From Desulfobacteraceae bacterium UBA2245 (lineage in GTDB: Bacteria; Desulfobacterota; Desulfobacteria; Desulfobacterales; UBA2245): a stretch of 56,446 bases of DNA. Below, piece after piece: positions 1 through 13,100 of this stretch. A program made the position numbers and the translations under genes. The first letter of the stretch is position 1; every line of letters begins with the position of its first letter. The notes beneath the pieces are model-generated. The model did not search any database, had not been told where the DNA came from, and saw nothing but the letters and a program-made list of their open reading frames with translations. Location: NCBI GenBank assembly GCA_002347265.1, contig DDYB01000013.1, positions 31,022 through 87,467 of the forward strand. Reading direction: 5' to 3'.

Positions 1-53
1 GAGAGCCGTGCAACGCTGAATGGCGGCCTCAGGCGCAGTTTTTCAACAGCCTG
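1..53 (-). repeat. Dispersed inverted-repeat element, end fragment (copy 1)
   Basis: Read on the minus strand this begins CAGGCTGTTGAAAAACTGCG and matches almost base for base the left end of the complete element at 41346-41488 and of the copy at 56346-56446. It lies in the opposite orientation to those two. The rest of the element lies outside the window to the left. Confidence 0.85.
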
Positions 54-88
54 GCAAACCCTTTAAGCTTGAAATTATTCAGGTGATA

Positions 89-124
89 CCAATGCGAGTC
101 CCGATTCATTCGGGCTCGCATTGG
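89..124 (+). terminator. Terminator-like hairpin
   Basis: A 10-bp perfect stem (CCAATGCGAG pairing with CTCGCATTGG) continues, after one bulged T, into a second 5-bp stem (CCCGA/TCGGG) with a short loop. It is followed by ATTTTAAAA. The shape fits an intrinsic terminator, probably left from a gene now lost to the left or rearranged. No intact gene in the window ends just upstream on the plus strand. Confidence 0.55.
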
Positions 125-153
125 ATTTTAAAAGGCAATTATGGAATTTCCGC

Positions 154-434
154 GGGCCACCGCCACCGGGCGATTTCGGTCTTCATATTCTCCTCGGGCG
201 GAGAGGTGATGCTGCAAAAGCGGGCCGCGCACAAGTACCATTGCGCCGGTCTGTGGCCCAACACCTGCTGCACCCACCCGAGACCGTATGAAATTCAGGC
301 CGCCACGGCCATGGAGAAGCATTCCTGGCTGAGGGAGTTTCTGATCACGAAGGCTCAGGGCGAACCCAATCCGTTCTGAGCCAACGGAAAACATTCAAAT
401 CGTGATCACGGATGAAGCGGCGGAAGAAGCGTAG
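154..434 (+). pseudogene. Chimeric pseudogene: IPP isomerase fragment joined to giant-protein C-terminus
   Basis: Positions 154-303 match 42518-42667 (the Nudix IPP isomerase part of the fusion gene downstream) with about 13 mismatches by eye. Positions 302-434 match 38053-38178, the last codons and stop of the giant gene. The join lies in a shared GCC-rich stretch around 300-310. The isomerase part keeps the frame around its active-site Cys (NTCC-THP), but the Nudix helix is gone. In the giant-derived part, an extra T near 376 shifts the frame and gives a TGA at 377-379, where the parent reads on for about 17 more codons. A 119-codon frame spans the region but is a by-product of the fusion, with no convincing ribosome binding site. 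This is a rearrangement scar, not a gene. Confidence 0.85.
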
Positions 435-760
435 AATTTAACCTTTCTTCTTTACAGCAGCCGAGTCCCCTGCCCTTTTTGAAAGAATTCGTATTTGGGC
501 TTTTCCAAGCCGTTTTTAACAGATGTTAATGCCCATTCACAATTCGCAAGTTCGCATAAATATTTTTGTGTTATTTTGAATATAATTATGCTAAAATGAT
601 AAAAAATACAGTTATTTACTAATGATCATATTGCCATTTAGGCATCAGCATAGGTAACGATCCGTATCCTTTGTATTTTATCAAAAAAGTGTCTCAAAAC
701 GGGTGTACTCATACGTATTATAGCTGTAATTGGGTCATGAGCTATCGCTATTTATGAGCA
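435..760. other. AT-rich stretch without a gene
   Basis: No reading frame or RNA gene is recognisable here. The base composition is markedly more AT-rich than the surroundings, including a TATAAT at 581-586 without a good -35 partner. It sits upstream of the decayed giant-gene 5' copy, so it may be the remains of that copy's promoter region. Confidence 0.5.
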
Positions 761-945
761 AAGGAGGCAAGCCGTAGGTACCGCCGGAAATTTATGCGGA
801 TTAGCCAGAAAGGCCCGACGCAAGGCAACAATGGAGCTTTTAGAAGCGAGGCCGATACTCTCAGCCGATCTCTCCTGTATGATGGGACAAAAGACCTGTC
901 ATTGCAGCTTAACCCGATCGACGAGTTCGACATCTTCCTGATCAT
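761..945 (+). pseudogene. Decayed copy of the giant gene's 5' end
   Basis: This aligns with the ribosome binding site and first codons of the giant gene (1179 onward). AAGGAGGCA at 761-769 matches the giant's GAGGAGGCA. The start codon is replaced: GTA at 774-776 stands where the giant has ATG at 1192. The RNL-RRLARK segment, the LEPR-XLL region and the following DGTKDLSL-L-N-ID segment are still recognisable, but small deletions put them in different frames (for example 794-1015 reads GTKDLSLQLNPID). Homology fades after about 945. It is a dead 5' end of a second LEPR-XLL gene lying directly in front of the living one. Confidence 0.85.
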
Positions 946-1015
946 CTTTTCAAAAATTCCTGCCCGGGCGCTTCCAGAAATCGGTGGTGCCGATCGACTT
1001 TACACCACGGTCTGA

Positions 1016-1191
1016 CAGTAAAAATATAGAAAAAATATGAATTAGTACCAAGGTACAATATTCAAAATTGCACGAATGGAATATGGAAAGCTAAGCGGAT
1101 TTTTTTCGCATTTTCAATGAAAATACAATAATTTATCATAATTACAGCAGATTAATGGAGTAATGCCCTTTACGGGCAGAGGAGGCAGGTC
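1016..1191 (+). promoter_or_regulatory. Leader and ribosome binding site of the giant gene
   Basis: This is an AT-rich leader. GAGGAGG at 1179-1185 lies 6 nt before the ATG at 1192, a near-ideal Shine-Dalgarno sequence that fixes the start. A possible but weak sigma70 pair is TTTCAA (1112-1117) and CATAAT (1137-1142) with a long 19-nt spacer. The ribosome binding site is certain; the promoter boxes are a guess. Confidence 0.5.
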
Positions 1192-4100
1192 ATGGGTATC
1201 GCCAGAAATTTACGCAGATTGGCCCGAAAAAAGGATGTGGTCGCAGCCAGAAAGCCCCAACGAAAGGCCATGATGGAACCTCTGGAGCCGAGACTGCTGC
1301 TCTCGGCCGACCTGTCCTACGTGATGGATGGAACAAAGGATCTGTCACTGGAACTGAACCAGATCGACGGAGTCGACACATTCCAGCTCATCGATATGGA
1401 TACGAATGATGTGGTGGACAGCATAGATGCCTCCTCTGTGACCAGCGGGATCGAGATTATCGGATCATCCGGCGACGACCGACTCATCGTGGATTTCACC
1501 ACACCCTTTTCCATACCTGTGTCCTTTATCGATAGCTCCTCAACGGACAACGATGTCCTCGAAATTGCCGGAGGGGACCGGACCTGGAACATCACCGGGC
1601 CGGATTCCGGCAACGTCGAGAATGTGGATTTTGCCGGCATCGAGAACCTGACTGGGGCCGCGGACAACCAGGATACCTTCGTCTTTGCCCAGGACGGGTC
1701 CCTGGCCGGAACCGTCGAGGGTGGGGCCGGCGGGTTCGACAGCCTGGTTCTTGACGGCGGCACATATGACAGCTTGACTTATGAAGCCTTCGATGCTCAC
1801 TCCGGTTCGATCAACCGCGACGGCGACATCATCTCCTACGCCGGACTGGAGCCGCTGTGGGATAACACGAGTACCACCGACCGAGTCATTTCCTTATCGT
1901 TATTATCCGATACAGCCACACTGTCCGAAGTAAATGGTCAGTTGTACCTTTCAGATGGCAGTGGCACTTTTGAGGATCTGTACTTTGATAAGCCTTCTGA
2001 AAGCCTGACGATCAATCTCGGCGAAGGCGGCGACACCCTGACCGTTGGAAATCTCGGGACAGTCGAATACGCCCTTTCGATCTACGGTGGCTACTCAGGC
2101 GACAGTGGTTTTTGGGACGGCTCGGACACCGTCATCTTTAGCGCTACGAACGACTTTGAAGGCAACGCCCTGAAGGTCGAAGCCGAGACCGTCACGGTCA
2201 ATTCATCCGTTCAGCTCAGCACCGGCAAATCGGGTGTAGCATCAGGAAGCATCGAATTTTCCGGCGATACCATCAATATTCAGTCCGGAGCCAAGCTACT
2301 GGCGACGGCGGAAGGTAGCGGCGGCACTCCGGGCGACATTACCCTCACCGCAAAAACTACCGATTATTCCGGAATTTCGCCAATCGACGTATTTCCGGTG
2401 GATGACGTAAGCATCAACATCTTGTCCGGCGCCAATATTAGCGGCGGCCAGATCACCCTCACAGCCGACCGCACGAGCATGCTGGGCGCGCCTTTGACCG
2501 TGGTTGCGGTGCAGTCCAAGACCGCCAGCATCAATATCACCGGCGCCACCATCGAAGGGACGGCTGTCACCATCGAGGCCGAAACAGCAGATGAAAAGCC
2601 CCTCGAAGACGGGGATATGGCCTACTTCAACAATTATGTGCTGGGACCGGTGCTCGACTACGGCGACATTCTCGGCTCAGTTCTCGGTGCGATTCCGGTG
2701 CTCGGCCCGCTGCTCCAGGCGGTATCGGTGAGCATCCGCAGCGCCGAATCCTACGTTACCCTTGACGGGGCCACCATCACCAGCAGCGGCGATGTGACCA
2801 TCAACGCCCAAACGGTTATTGAGAGCGTGGCCAGCGCCAGCGGCGGCATGGATCTTCGCAGCGGCGGCGGGGCCGGCAGCATCGGCTCCCAGCTTGCCGG
2901 CTCGGCGCCGTTTGCGGTGAGTTACAGCGAATCCAATGCCACCGCCATCACTGATCTGAAGGGCACCACGAGCATTACCTCTACCACCGGAACGGTCACG
3001 GTCGGATCGAACATCAAAAACACCACGGAAGCCGAATCCATCACCCTCATCAATTCAGAGGCGGGCAAAGGGACCGTCAAAACCACCGTCGGCGGCTTAT
3101 CGGTGGCTGTGACCAATTCCAAGACCACTGCGAACACGCTGATCGGTGAAAACGTCACCATTAACGCCGGCGGCAACGCGAATGTCACTGCGGTGGGCGA
3201 CCTGGGGAACACGGCCAATGCCGGAGTCTCGGTCTTTGTGGACGGCTTCGGCGGGGTGAGTCTGGCCCTCGGCTTCGACAAGGCCGATATCCGCGCGGAG
3301 GTCAACGGCACGATCACCGCGGTCGGCGCAAAGACAGTGCTGGATCTGGAATTGGGCAGCGTCAACACGACCAACGACACCATCACCATCCCGGGTCACG
3401 GGCTCACAACCGGCCAGGAGCTGATTTACCTGGCGGTCGATCCGGAAGCGCCGGATTCACCGCTCACCGCCATTGGCGGGCTGGAGCCCGGGACGACCTA
3501 CCGGGTCGTGGTCGTCGATAAGGATACCATCCAGCTCGTGCGCGGCGAGACCATCGACTTCAACGCCAGACGCACGCTTTACGTGAACCCGGACTCCGTG
3601 CAGAGCGTCAGCCGAAAGGAATTCATCACCTTCGAGCCGGGCAGCGCTACCACGGTAGACCTGGAGAACAACACCATCACCTTTGCCGACGAGCATGAAT
3701 TCTTCACCGGCCAGGTGGTCGACTACATGGTCGCCTCCGACGGGGGTGAGGCCATCTGGGGGCTGGAAAACGAAGGCACTTACGTTGTCTCGGTCGTGGA
3801 TGACGACACAATCAAGCTTGGCACCATCAATGCCGACGACGAGAATGCCACCACTGAACCCTTCACCGACGCAGACGGCGTGACCTATTACGTTATCAAC
3901 CTGACAGCCGGCGGCGCCACTACCAGTACGGTGACGTTCAGCCCTGTCGGTGACGACGATGCCATCATTTTAGACAATCAAATCATCTTCAGCGGAACCC
4001 ATTCGTTTTTCACCGGTCAGAGCGTAACCTATGATGCCGGTACGGATGGGACCGCCATCGGCGGACTGACCGACGGAAGCGTTTATTACGTCATCAACAC

Positions 4101-7100
4101 CGCCGCCGACCGTATCCAGCTCGCCGCATCAAAGGCGGACGCCGAAGCAGGTACGGCCATCAGCCTCGATGCGTCAGGCGTGGCCGGCAGGGTTCACAAT
4201 CTCGCCAACAGCAGCTTGGTCACCTTCGATCCTACGGGAACTGATCCGGCAGGCGACAATGCCACCGTCGACATTGAGAACGACGAGATTTCCTTTTCCA
4301 GCCCCCATTCGTTCTTCACCGGTCAGCGGGTGGTTTACTCGAACGGCGGCGGCACTTCCATTTCCATCGGCGGGCTGACCCACGACCAAATTTACTACGT
4401 TATCGCAACCGACACCGACCGCATCAAGCTGGCCCTCACCGAACAAGACGCCATAAACGGGGTCGTCGTTGATCTGAGCACCGTCGGCACCGGCACTTCC
4501 CATAGTTTCGACGGCAGCTGTGACCTGACCTTCGACCCGGTGGGGAACGACGATGCCACCATCGTGGATAACGAGATCATTTTCGCGGACACCCACCAGT
4601 TCACTACCGGCCAGCGTTTACTGTATGACGCCGGCCTTGTCGATGAAAGTCCCGCCACCGCCATCGGCGGGCTGAGCGACGCTACCGATTACTACGCTAT
4701 CGTCACCGGCACCGACCGCATCAAGCTGGCCTTGTCTAAAGAAGATGCCGAGGCATATAGCGAAGATAATGATACATCCATCAATCTGGATGCCAGCGTT
4801 GCCACCGGCACCGAGCACAGCTTTACCGGGTATCACGTCCACCTGCTGAGCTATGAAGAGGCGCCGCTGGAATTTAAAGTTGCCGATGCGGTGGAAACCC
4901 AGGGTGAGGGGACGATCTATTTTAGCGATGAGAATGGTCCGGTGGAGCATGGCTTGAATACCGGCGATGCAGTGGTCTACCGCCCCGATTTGAGCTTCAG
5001 CCAAGAAATCGCGATTGACCGCGGCACCCAGTTCAGGCTGGCGCAAACCACGGTTACCTTCGAACCCGGCGGCACCATCGGTGAAGGCGATGACGTGGAG
5101 AACGTGATCGACGCCGACGGCAAGACCATCGTGCTCAACGCGATTCACGATTTTATCACTGGCCAGCGGGTGCACTATGATGCCGGCATTGGAGGAACCG
5201 CAATCACGGGATTGACCGACGACACGGATTACTTCGTCATCGCCTCCGGTGACGACCGCATTCAGCTCGCCAGTTCGCGTGAATACGCGCTGGCCGGAAT
5301 CGCCATCAGCGGTTTGGCGGCAACCGAGGGAAGTGAACACACCCTCACCGCCGGCGCGGTGGATGTTGCCGACGACCTTCTGGTCATCACCAATCACGGT
5401 TTCCAGACCGGGCAGGAGATTACGTATTACACCGACGGCGGGGATGCTATCGGCGGGTTGACCAGCGGACAGACCCTCTATGCCATCCGCATCAACGAAA
5501 ATATTTTGCAGCTTGCCTCCTCGCGCACGGATGCCTCGGCCGGCACGGCAATCAATCTTACGTCAGCCGGCAGCGGAGAGGTTCATGCTTTCCAAACCAG
5601 CACCGTCGTGCCGATCTTTGACGGATCGCGAACTACGGATTCCGTCGATCTGGCGAACAATACCATAGAACTCATTGGCCACGGCTATGCCACCGGCCAG
5701 AAGGTGATCTACTCGGCCGGAGACGGGGATCTGATCGGAGGACTCAATGAAGGTGGTGAGTACTATGTAAAAAGTGAGGGGGATAACCTTATAAAGCTCG
5801 GCACCACCAATTCCCTCGACCCAAAGGCGATTCTAACCGAGACATTCCTTAATTTGGAAGGAACGACCTGTTACGTCGTCGATCTTACCGACCGCGGCGC
5901 CATTGGTTTAAGCCTGCATTCGCTTACCACGGCGACGCCGGTCACTTTCAACCCGGAGCTGATCGAATTGTTGAACATCGATCTCGGCACCGAGACAATC
6001 ACGATATACGGGCACGGCTTCGACGATGGAGAGCATGTCATCTATTCGGCAGGCGGCGGCGATGCAATCGGCGGTCTCGAGGAGGGTGGCGAGTACGTAG
6101 TCATCAAAGTAGATGACAATCATATCAAGCTCGGCACCCCTGATGCCCCGGATACCACTGTCGCGCTTTCCGAAGGCGCCACACTCGGAGAAAATCTGCA
6201 TACGTTCACCCTCGCGAATGATGATCAAACCGTCGTTGGCTTCGATCCGACGGAGGCGAAGATTAAAATTGCCGAGCACGACTTTTTAGGCGGCGAGACT
6301 GTCTATTACTCGATCAGCGGTGGCGGCACTCCCATCGGTGGACAAACAGAAGGCTACCAGTACGTCGTCATCTATGTGGATTTCGATCACATCCAGCTTG
6401 CCGATGTCACCTATCCGGACGACCCGATCTCGCTGTACGGTTTCGAAGAAGCTGTTGGTACCACCCACACGTTGACATCCTACGAGTCTATTTCTTTCGA
6501 CCCGACCCTGCGGCCGGCCGTGGTGGACGGCGGCATCTGGAACCCCGATCACGGCTACGAGACCGGCGACCGGGTCACCTACCTTAAAGGGCTTGGCGGC
6601 ACGGCCATCGGCGGGCTGATTGACGGCCACGACTATTACGTGGTGGTGCTGGATGCCAACCGCTTCGGCTTGGCCGATGCGGAGAACTCGGCCAACGATC
6701 CTCAACATCCGGAAAGTTTCACCCAAGTTGCGCTCACCAACGTCGACCTTGTCGATACTATTATTGAGCGTCACGGCTTCGAACGCGCCTCCACCGTGGT
6801 CCGGGGCGACCTGGCCCTCGGCGGCCTCAGCGCCGGCGGGATCTACTACGTCACCAGGGTCGATGCCCACACGATCCGCCTCTCCGACTCGCTCCAGGGT
6901 GCATTGGCTGCCCAGGTGATCGACCTTACGCTTAGTTATGATCAGGTTACGAATGCGACCAGCCTCACCCACAGCCTCAAGCGTCCCAACCTGGAATCGG
7001 GCATCAACGTCACCGCCGACCTGAAAGCCGCGAACAAGGCGATCGCCAAGGCCGGCATCGGCGGCATCCCCAACCTGAGCAGCATGATCGGCGGCGATGT

Positions 7101-10100
7101 GGCGCCGAGTCCCAAGCTGCTCAAGTCGGTGGTGCAGGGCGCGGGCACAAGCTTCAAGGCCGACAAGAAGCAAGCCGTAAGTATCGCCGCTTCGGTGGCA
7201 GTTTCCCTGTTTGATCACGACGTGATGGCCAAGGTCGGATCCACTGCTGTGCTGCAGTCGGATGCCGATGTCAATGTCAAGGCGACCACGGTGCAGAAGG
7301 CCGGCATCATGGTCCAGGGCAACATCTCCACCGGCGCCGCCAAGACCGCCCCGGGCAATAAGCAGCTTGCGGCTTCGGTGGCTGTCGGGGTGGGGGTTTA
7401 CGACAATACGGCGCAGGCCATCGTCGAGGGCGGCGCCCGGATCGACGCGAAAGATAAGATCTCCGTCTCTTCAGGCATCTCCTATCCGTTCATGCTCGGC
7501 GCCATCCCCTTCTATGACTTCAATATCCAGGAAGACAGCATCACGGACGAGGTGGCCAAACTGCTCAACGGCTCGCTCGGCATGACAGGCGTGTTCAATA
7601 TGTGGTCCGCCACCAAGGGCAAGGCGCCCGACGCCCAGATGACCATCACCGCATCGGTGGGGATTACCGACTATACCAATCGATCAGAGGCCATCATCGG
7701 AGACGGCGCCCTGATCAACCAGGATCCTGAAGATGATTGGACAGTGAGCGATTTGAACGATCAGTCGGTGCTGGTGAGCGCGGCCACCAGCATGGACCTG
7801 ATCAACCTGGCCGGCGTCATCCACCTCAACCTGAACGAGGCGGGCCTCCGCGACCTGATCAAGTCCCGGCAGAGCGGCGGCTTCAATTCCCCCTTCTCCC
7901 TGTTCGGCAACGAGGCCAAGACCCTGGGGATCGGCGGATCTGTCCTGGTGCAGAACATCGAGAACCACACCATTGCCAGCATCGGTAATGCCGACGTTCG
8001 CACCGGGACCAGCGGCGGTCTGACCGTGAAGGCCGAGGAAGATGTGTTCTCTTTCGACTTCGCCCAGACAGGCGGCAACTCCGGCAAGTTCGGCGTCAGC
8101 GGCAGCTTTTCCTTTGCGAACCAGACAAGTGAGACCCTGGCTCAGATCGGCAGCGGCACCGTCTTCACAGGTGGAGATCTGGTGGTCAACGCTTTCAGCA
8201 ACGCCACCCACGTCAACTTCACCGGCGCGGTGCAGTTGGCCCGCCAGGTGGGCATCGGCATCACAGCCGGCAGCACGATGATCGACCGCGACACCGAGGC
8301 CCTGATCGGCACTCGCATGCTGACCGACACCACTCTTCCCGGTATTGCCGGCACAGATATCAACGCCGACGCTGTCACGATCGAAGCGACCAACAGCGGG
8401 CGGATTATCGGTATCGGGGTGGCAGGGGCCGTGGTTGCCGACGTGCCCGGCATGACGATCAAGGACAAGAGCGGGGATCCGCCGCCGCAGATCGGCGCGG
8501 GCATCGCGGGCGTGGTCTCGTTCGCCGGTGTGGACGACCTTACCCGGGCTTACATCAACGATACCGGTTCGATCAGCGCGGACGGCGATGTCAAGCTGAC
8601 CGCCGAAGACAGCACGGGGATTATCTCGATCGCCGGCGCCGCGGCCTTCGCCAAGACCTCCAAGACGGCAGTCGGCATCGCCGGCGCTTTCGGCTTCAAC
8701 GATCTGGACATGACCACCGAGGCCTTCATCATCGGGACCTACGTGGAAGATGCCGATAATGTGAATCTCACCGCATTGCGGACCGGCGACATCGTGGCAA
8801 TAGCCATGGGTGTGGCGGTTGCCGCCACCTCGCCCAAGGGAGCGGCCGGGGGCGCTTCCGTGGCCGTTTCCGGTTCGTTTTCAATCAACAATGTTCGGGG
8901 GGCGACTCGCACCCGGATAAAGGATGGGGATCTCGAGGTTTCGGGCGATCTTCTCATGGATGCCAAGGATGAGGCCTCCATCCTGTCCGTGGCCATCGGC
9001 GGCGCCGGCGCCGGCGGGCAGAGCAGCGCCGCGGCCGTTACCGGAGTGGTGTCGTTCAATACGATCGACAATATCATCGAAAGCATCATCGAAGACAGCC
9101 GCAAGGATGCACTTAACCCGGGCATTGACGTGGGAGGCGGCATCACGTTGACCGCCACCGACAACAGTGCCATCAGCGCGGATGCCGGCGGGGTGGCCAT
9201 CGCCATCACGGCCAAGAAGGGCGGCAGCGGCGGCACCGGCACCGTGGCGGTGGGGGCCGCTGTGGCGGTGAACGAGATCGGACAGAGCGCGGAAGGGGAG
9301 GAATACAGTCATGCCGTGCGGACCCTCATCGACAATTCCGATGTGGCGGCCGACGGCAACATCACGCTGACGGCGGTGTCCAATGCCCAGATCGAGTCGC
9401 TGGCCATCGGCGGGGCGGCCGCGGCCCAGGGCGGCGCCGGCGGCGGCAGCAGCCTGACCCTTGCCGGCGCGGGCGCGGGCACGGGAAATGCCATCAAGGT
9501 CGATATCGAGGCGGCGATACTGCACGACAGCATTGTGAGCACAACGCCGGGGGCGCTTGGAGACATCATCCTGACCGCTACCGACGCCTCCCACATCTAT
9601 ACGGACGCCGGCGGTGTGGCCCTGGCCCTGACCATCGGCGCCGGAGGCGGCGGCAACAGTCTGGCCGCTTCGGTGGGCATTGCAGCGGCAGTGAACGAAA
9701 TCGACAACCGCATTGTCGCCACGATCGATGATTCCAAGGTGATCGCGGATGGAAACATCCTGCTTGATGCCTCTGCCATTGCGGAAGTGGATCAAACTCT
9801 CGTGTTCGCCAAAACGGCTGTCATAGACAACCAAATCACATGGACTGACCATGGCCTGAACACCGGCGACCGCGTGGTCTACTTCAATGACGGGACCGGA
9901 AAAGATATCGGCGGGCTCGAGGACGGTCGGGCCTACTTCGTCGTCGAAGTGGACGACAACACCATCCGTCTGGCTGCGGACAAGGCGGCCAGCCAGGGTG
10001 ACGAGCCGGCCACCATCACGCTTTCGACAACGAGTGAGACGAGCACGGGCGACAACCACCGGTTCGTTACCTACGAGAACAAGATCGACGCCCTGGCCTT

Positions 10101-13100
10101 CGGCGTCGCCGCGGCGGTATCCACAAGCGCCGGCGGCGGCGGATTGGGCGGGGCTCTGGCCGGTGCCGGCTCGGGTGTGAGCAACACCATCAACAACACC
10201 ATCGAGGCCTCCATAAAAGGCGCCGACATCGGCGAATCTCAAAAGGTCCAGGCGGTCAACGGGGGAATTCAGGTGCTGGCCGCCGACTATGCCGTGATCA
10301 ATGCCGATGCCGGTGGTGTGGCGATCGCTGTAAGGGCGGGCGCAGGCTCCGGAACCAGCGCCTCACTCGCCTTCGGTGCATCAGTCGCGCTCAACGATAT
10401 CGAAAACACCGTCAGTGCCCTGGTCGACAACTCGGTGATCGAGGCTCAGACCGACATCTCACTGTTGGCCCAGTCGCAGGCGGTGGTCGACGCCCTGACC
10501 CTGGCCGGGTCCGGGAGCGTGGCGGCAGGCGGCGGCGGCAGCGTAGGCGCGGCCATCGCCGGGGCCGGCGCCGGGTCGGGCAACAGCATCAGCAACACCA
10601 TCCAGGCGAAGATCAGCGGCGGCAGCAATATTACATCTACAGCCGGCAACCTCAAGGTGGAAGCCGTAGACGACGCGAGTATCGTGGCCGATTCCATGGG
10701 CGGTTCGGTGGCGGTTTCCGCCGGCTCACAAACCAGCGTGGGGGTGGCCGTGGGTGTGTCCGTGGCGGTCAATGACATCGACAACACGGTAAAGGCGGCG
10801 ATAGAGAATTCGACCCTGACGGATATTGGTGATCTGACCGTGGCGGCGACCGCCGCCGGCGGCATCGACGCGATATCCGTGGCGGCGGCGGTTTCCATCG
10901 CGGCCGGCACCCAGACCGGTGTGGCAGTAAGCGGCGGCGGTGCCGTGGCCGTCAACTATATCGGCACGGACGCGAGCGCCTATATGAGCACGACAGATGC
11001 CCCGTTCGTAGACAACGTCAGCATTACGGCCGACAATGCCGCAGCCATTCACGCGGCCATCGTGTCGATTTCCGCTTCTTTCGGCTTCGGCGGCTCCACC
11101 GGCGTGGCCGTGGCCCTCGGCGTATCGTTTGCAAGCAACATCATCGGCTGGGAACCCATCACGGGTGACGATCCTACGGCGTACACGCCTCTCGAATCGG
11201 ATTACGATTACACCAGCGATCAAAGCGCAGTAACATTGGAAGAGGACGACAGGGTCAAAATTGCATCGGGAACTCTGGAAGGAAATGTCTATATCTACAT
11301 TGGGGAAACGACCCTATCAGGCCAGGACCTGAGTGCGCAAACATACAGCGATCAAGATACTTGGCGTCAGGTGGATTTTTACACGACAGGCGATGATCCG
11401 GACGCCCTGGTAACCGGTGACCGCGTAAAGATCGTATCCGGCGCCCGTGCGGGCAATGTGTACGAATACGTGGGCGAGACGGTCGATCTTTACACATTTA
11501 CTTCGGACAATGTGGCTGACCTCAAGACCGGGGATCTGGTCAAGGTGAACGCCGGGTATGGCGAAGCTTCCGAAACAGATACGATCAGGGGTGTCGGTAC
11601 GACAATCTACCGATATCTCGGCCCTGATACAGATGACGTTGACCTGACCCAGCAGGATTACATCGGCTACGACTACGTTAGCGGCGAGGGGACAAAAACC
11701 CTCAGCACCGGGGACTTGGTAAAGCTCGTGCCCGGGTATGACACGGATGGTGATTACGACACCAGCGAGGGAGAGGGCACGGCGGTCTATGAGTATTTGG
11801 GTACCGGTGCCTCACTGGATCTGGCGACGCAGGATTACACAACAGCAGATTGGGTAAAGGTTGAGACCCTATGGGAGTCCGTCGGCAGCGCCCGGCTCAC
11901 CACCCAGGATTACGGCAATTCGGATCTGTGGAAACAGGTCAATCTCAAGGAATCACCCAACGTGGTCGAGGCTTACGCTTCCGGTTCGGGAATCCAGGCT
12001 GACGGCGACATCGCCATCGAAGCCGTCTCCGAGCAAACCATCGACGCGGCCGTTTTCGCCGGTTCCGTGGCGGTCTCCGGCGGCAGCACCGGCGTGTCGG
12101 TGAGCGGCGCCGGCGCAGGCGCCATGAACCTGATCTCAGCCGATGTCCAGGCGTACATCGACGGTGACGGCACATCGGGCATCGATGCCGATTCATTGAC
12201 GCTTTTTGCGGATGACACCTCTTCGATTCATGCCTTTACCGGCGCCGCGAGCCTGGCGGCCGGGTTCGGCGGCACCGGGGTTGCGGTGGCGATCGGCATT
12301 GCCGTCGCCTACAACGACATCGGCAACGACATTACCGCCTATATGGCCAATGCCGACGACGTGAGCACCGATACGGGCGCCGTGTCGATTACGGCCGGGG
12401 AAAGTGCCGAAATATTCAGCATCACCTCGGCGGCCTCCCTTTCCGCGGCCTTCGGCGGCACCGGCGTGGCGGTGAGCGGCGCGGGCGCCATAGCGGTCAA
12501 CACGATTACGAACAGGGTCAACGCCTACATCGACAACAGTGACCTTACAACCACCACTACCTTGACGACCGACTCTGCAGGCGACGTGATCATCAGCGCC
12601 AGTGATACATCCACCATCGATGCCACTGTAGCGGCCGTTGCCGCAGCCGTCGCCGGCGGCGGCACCGGTGTCGGGGTCGCCATCGGCGCTTCGGTTGCAG
12701 TGAATACAATCGGGTACGACCTGCTCCTGGGCCATGCGCAGGTTCTGGCCTATGTGGAGGATTCGGATATTACGGCCGCCGGCGATGTTGAGCTGACCGC
12801 CGAGGCCGATGAGACGATCACCTCCAGGATCGTTGCCGGCGCCGTGGCCATCGCGGCCGGCGGCGTGGGGGTCGGCGTGGGCGGCTCCGGCGTGGTCGCC
12901 GTCAACATGATGGCCACCGATGTCAATGCGTTTATTACGTCCTCCACCGTTTCGGGTGACAGCGTGATCCTGACCGCCGACGACACTTCCAGGATCATGG
13001 CCTACGGCGGGGCGGCGGCCATTACCGGCGGGTTCGGCGGCACGGGTGTGGCGGTCTCCATCGGGGCGGCCATCGCCCACAACATGATCGACAACAATGT

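Noticed and set aside
20..379. Open frame of 119 codons at the left edge
   Set aside because: It runs through the repeat element, the hairpin and both parts of the chimeric scar. It has no ribosome binding site of note and its parts belong to two other genes.
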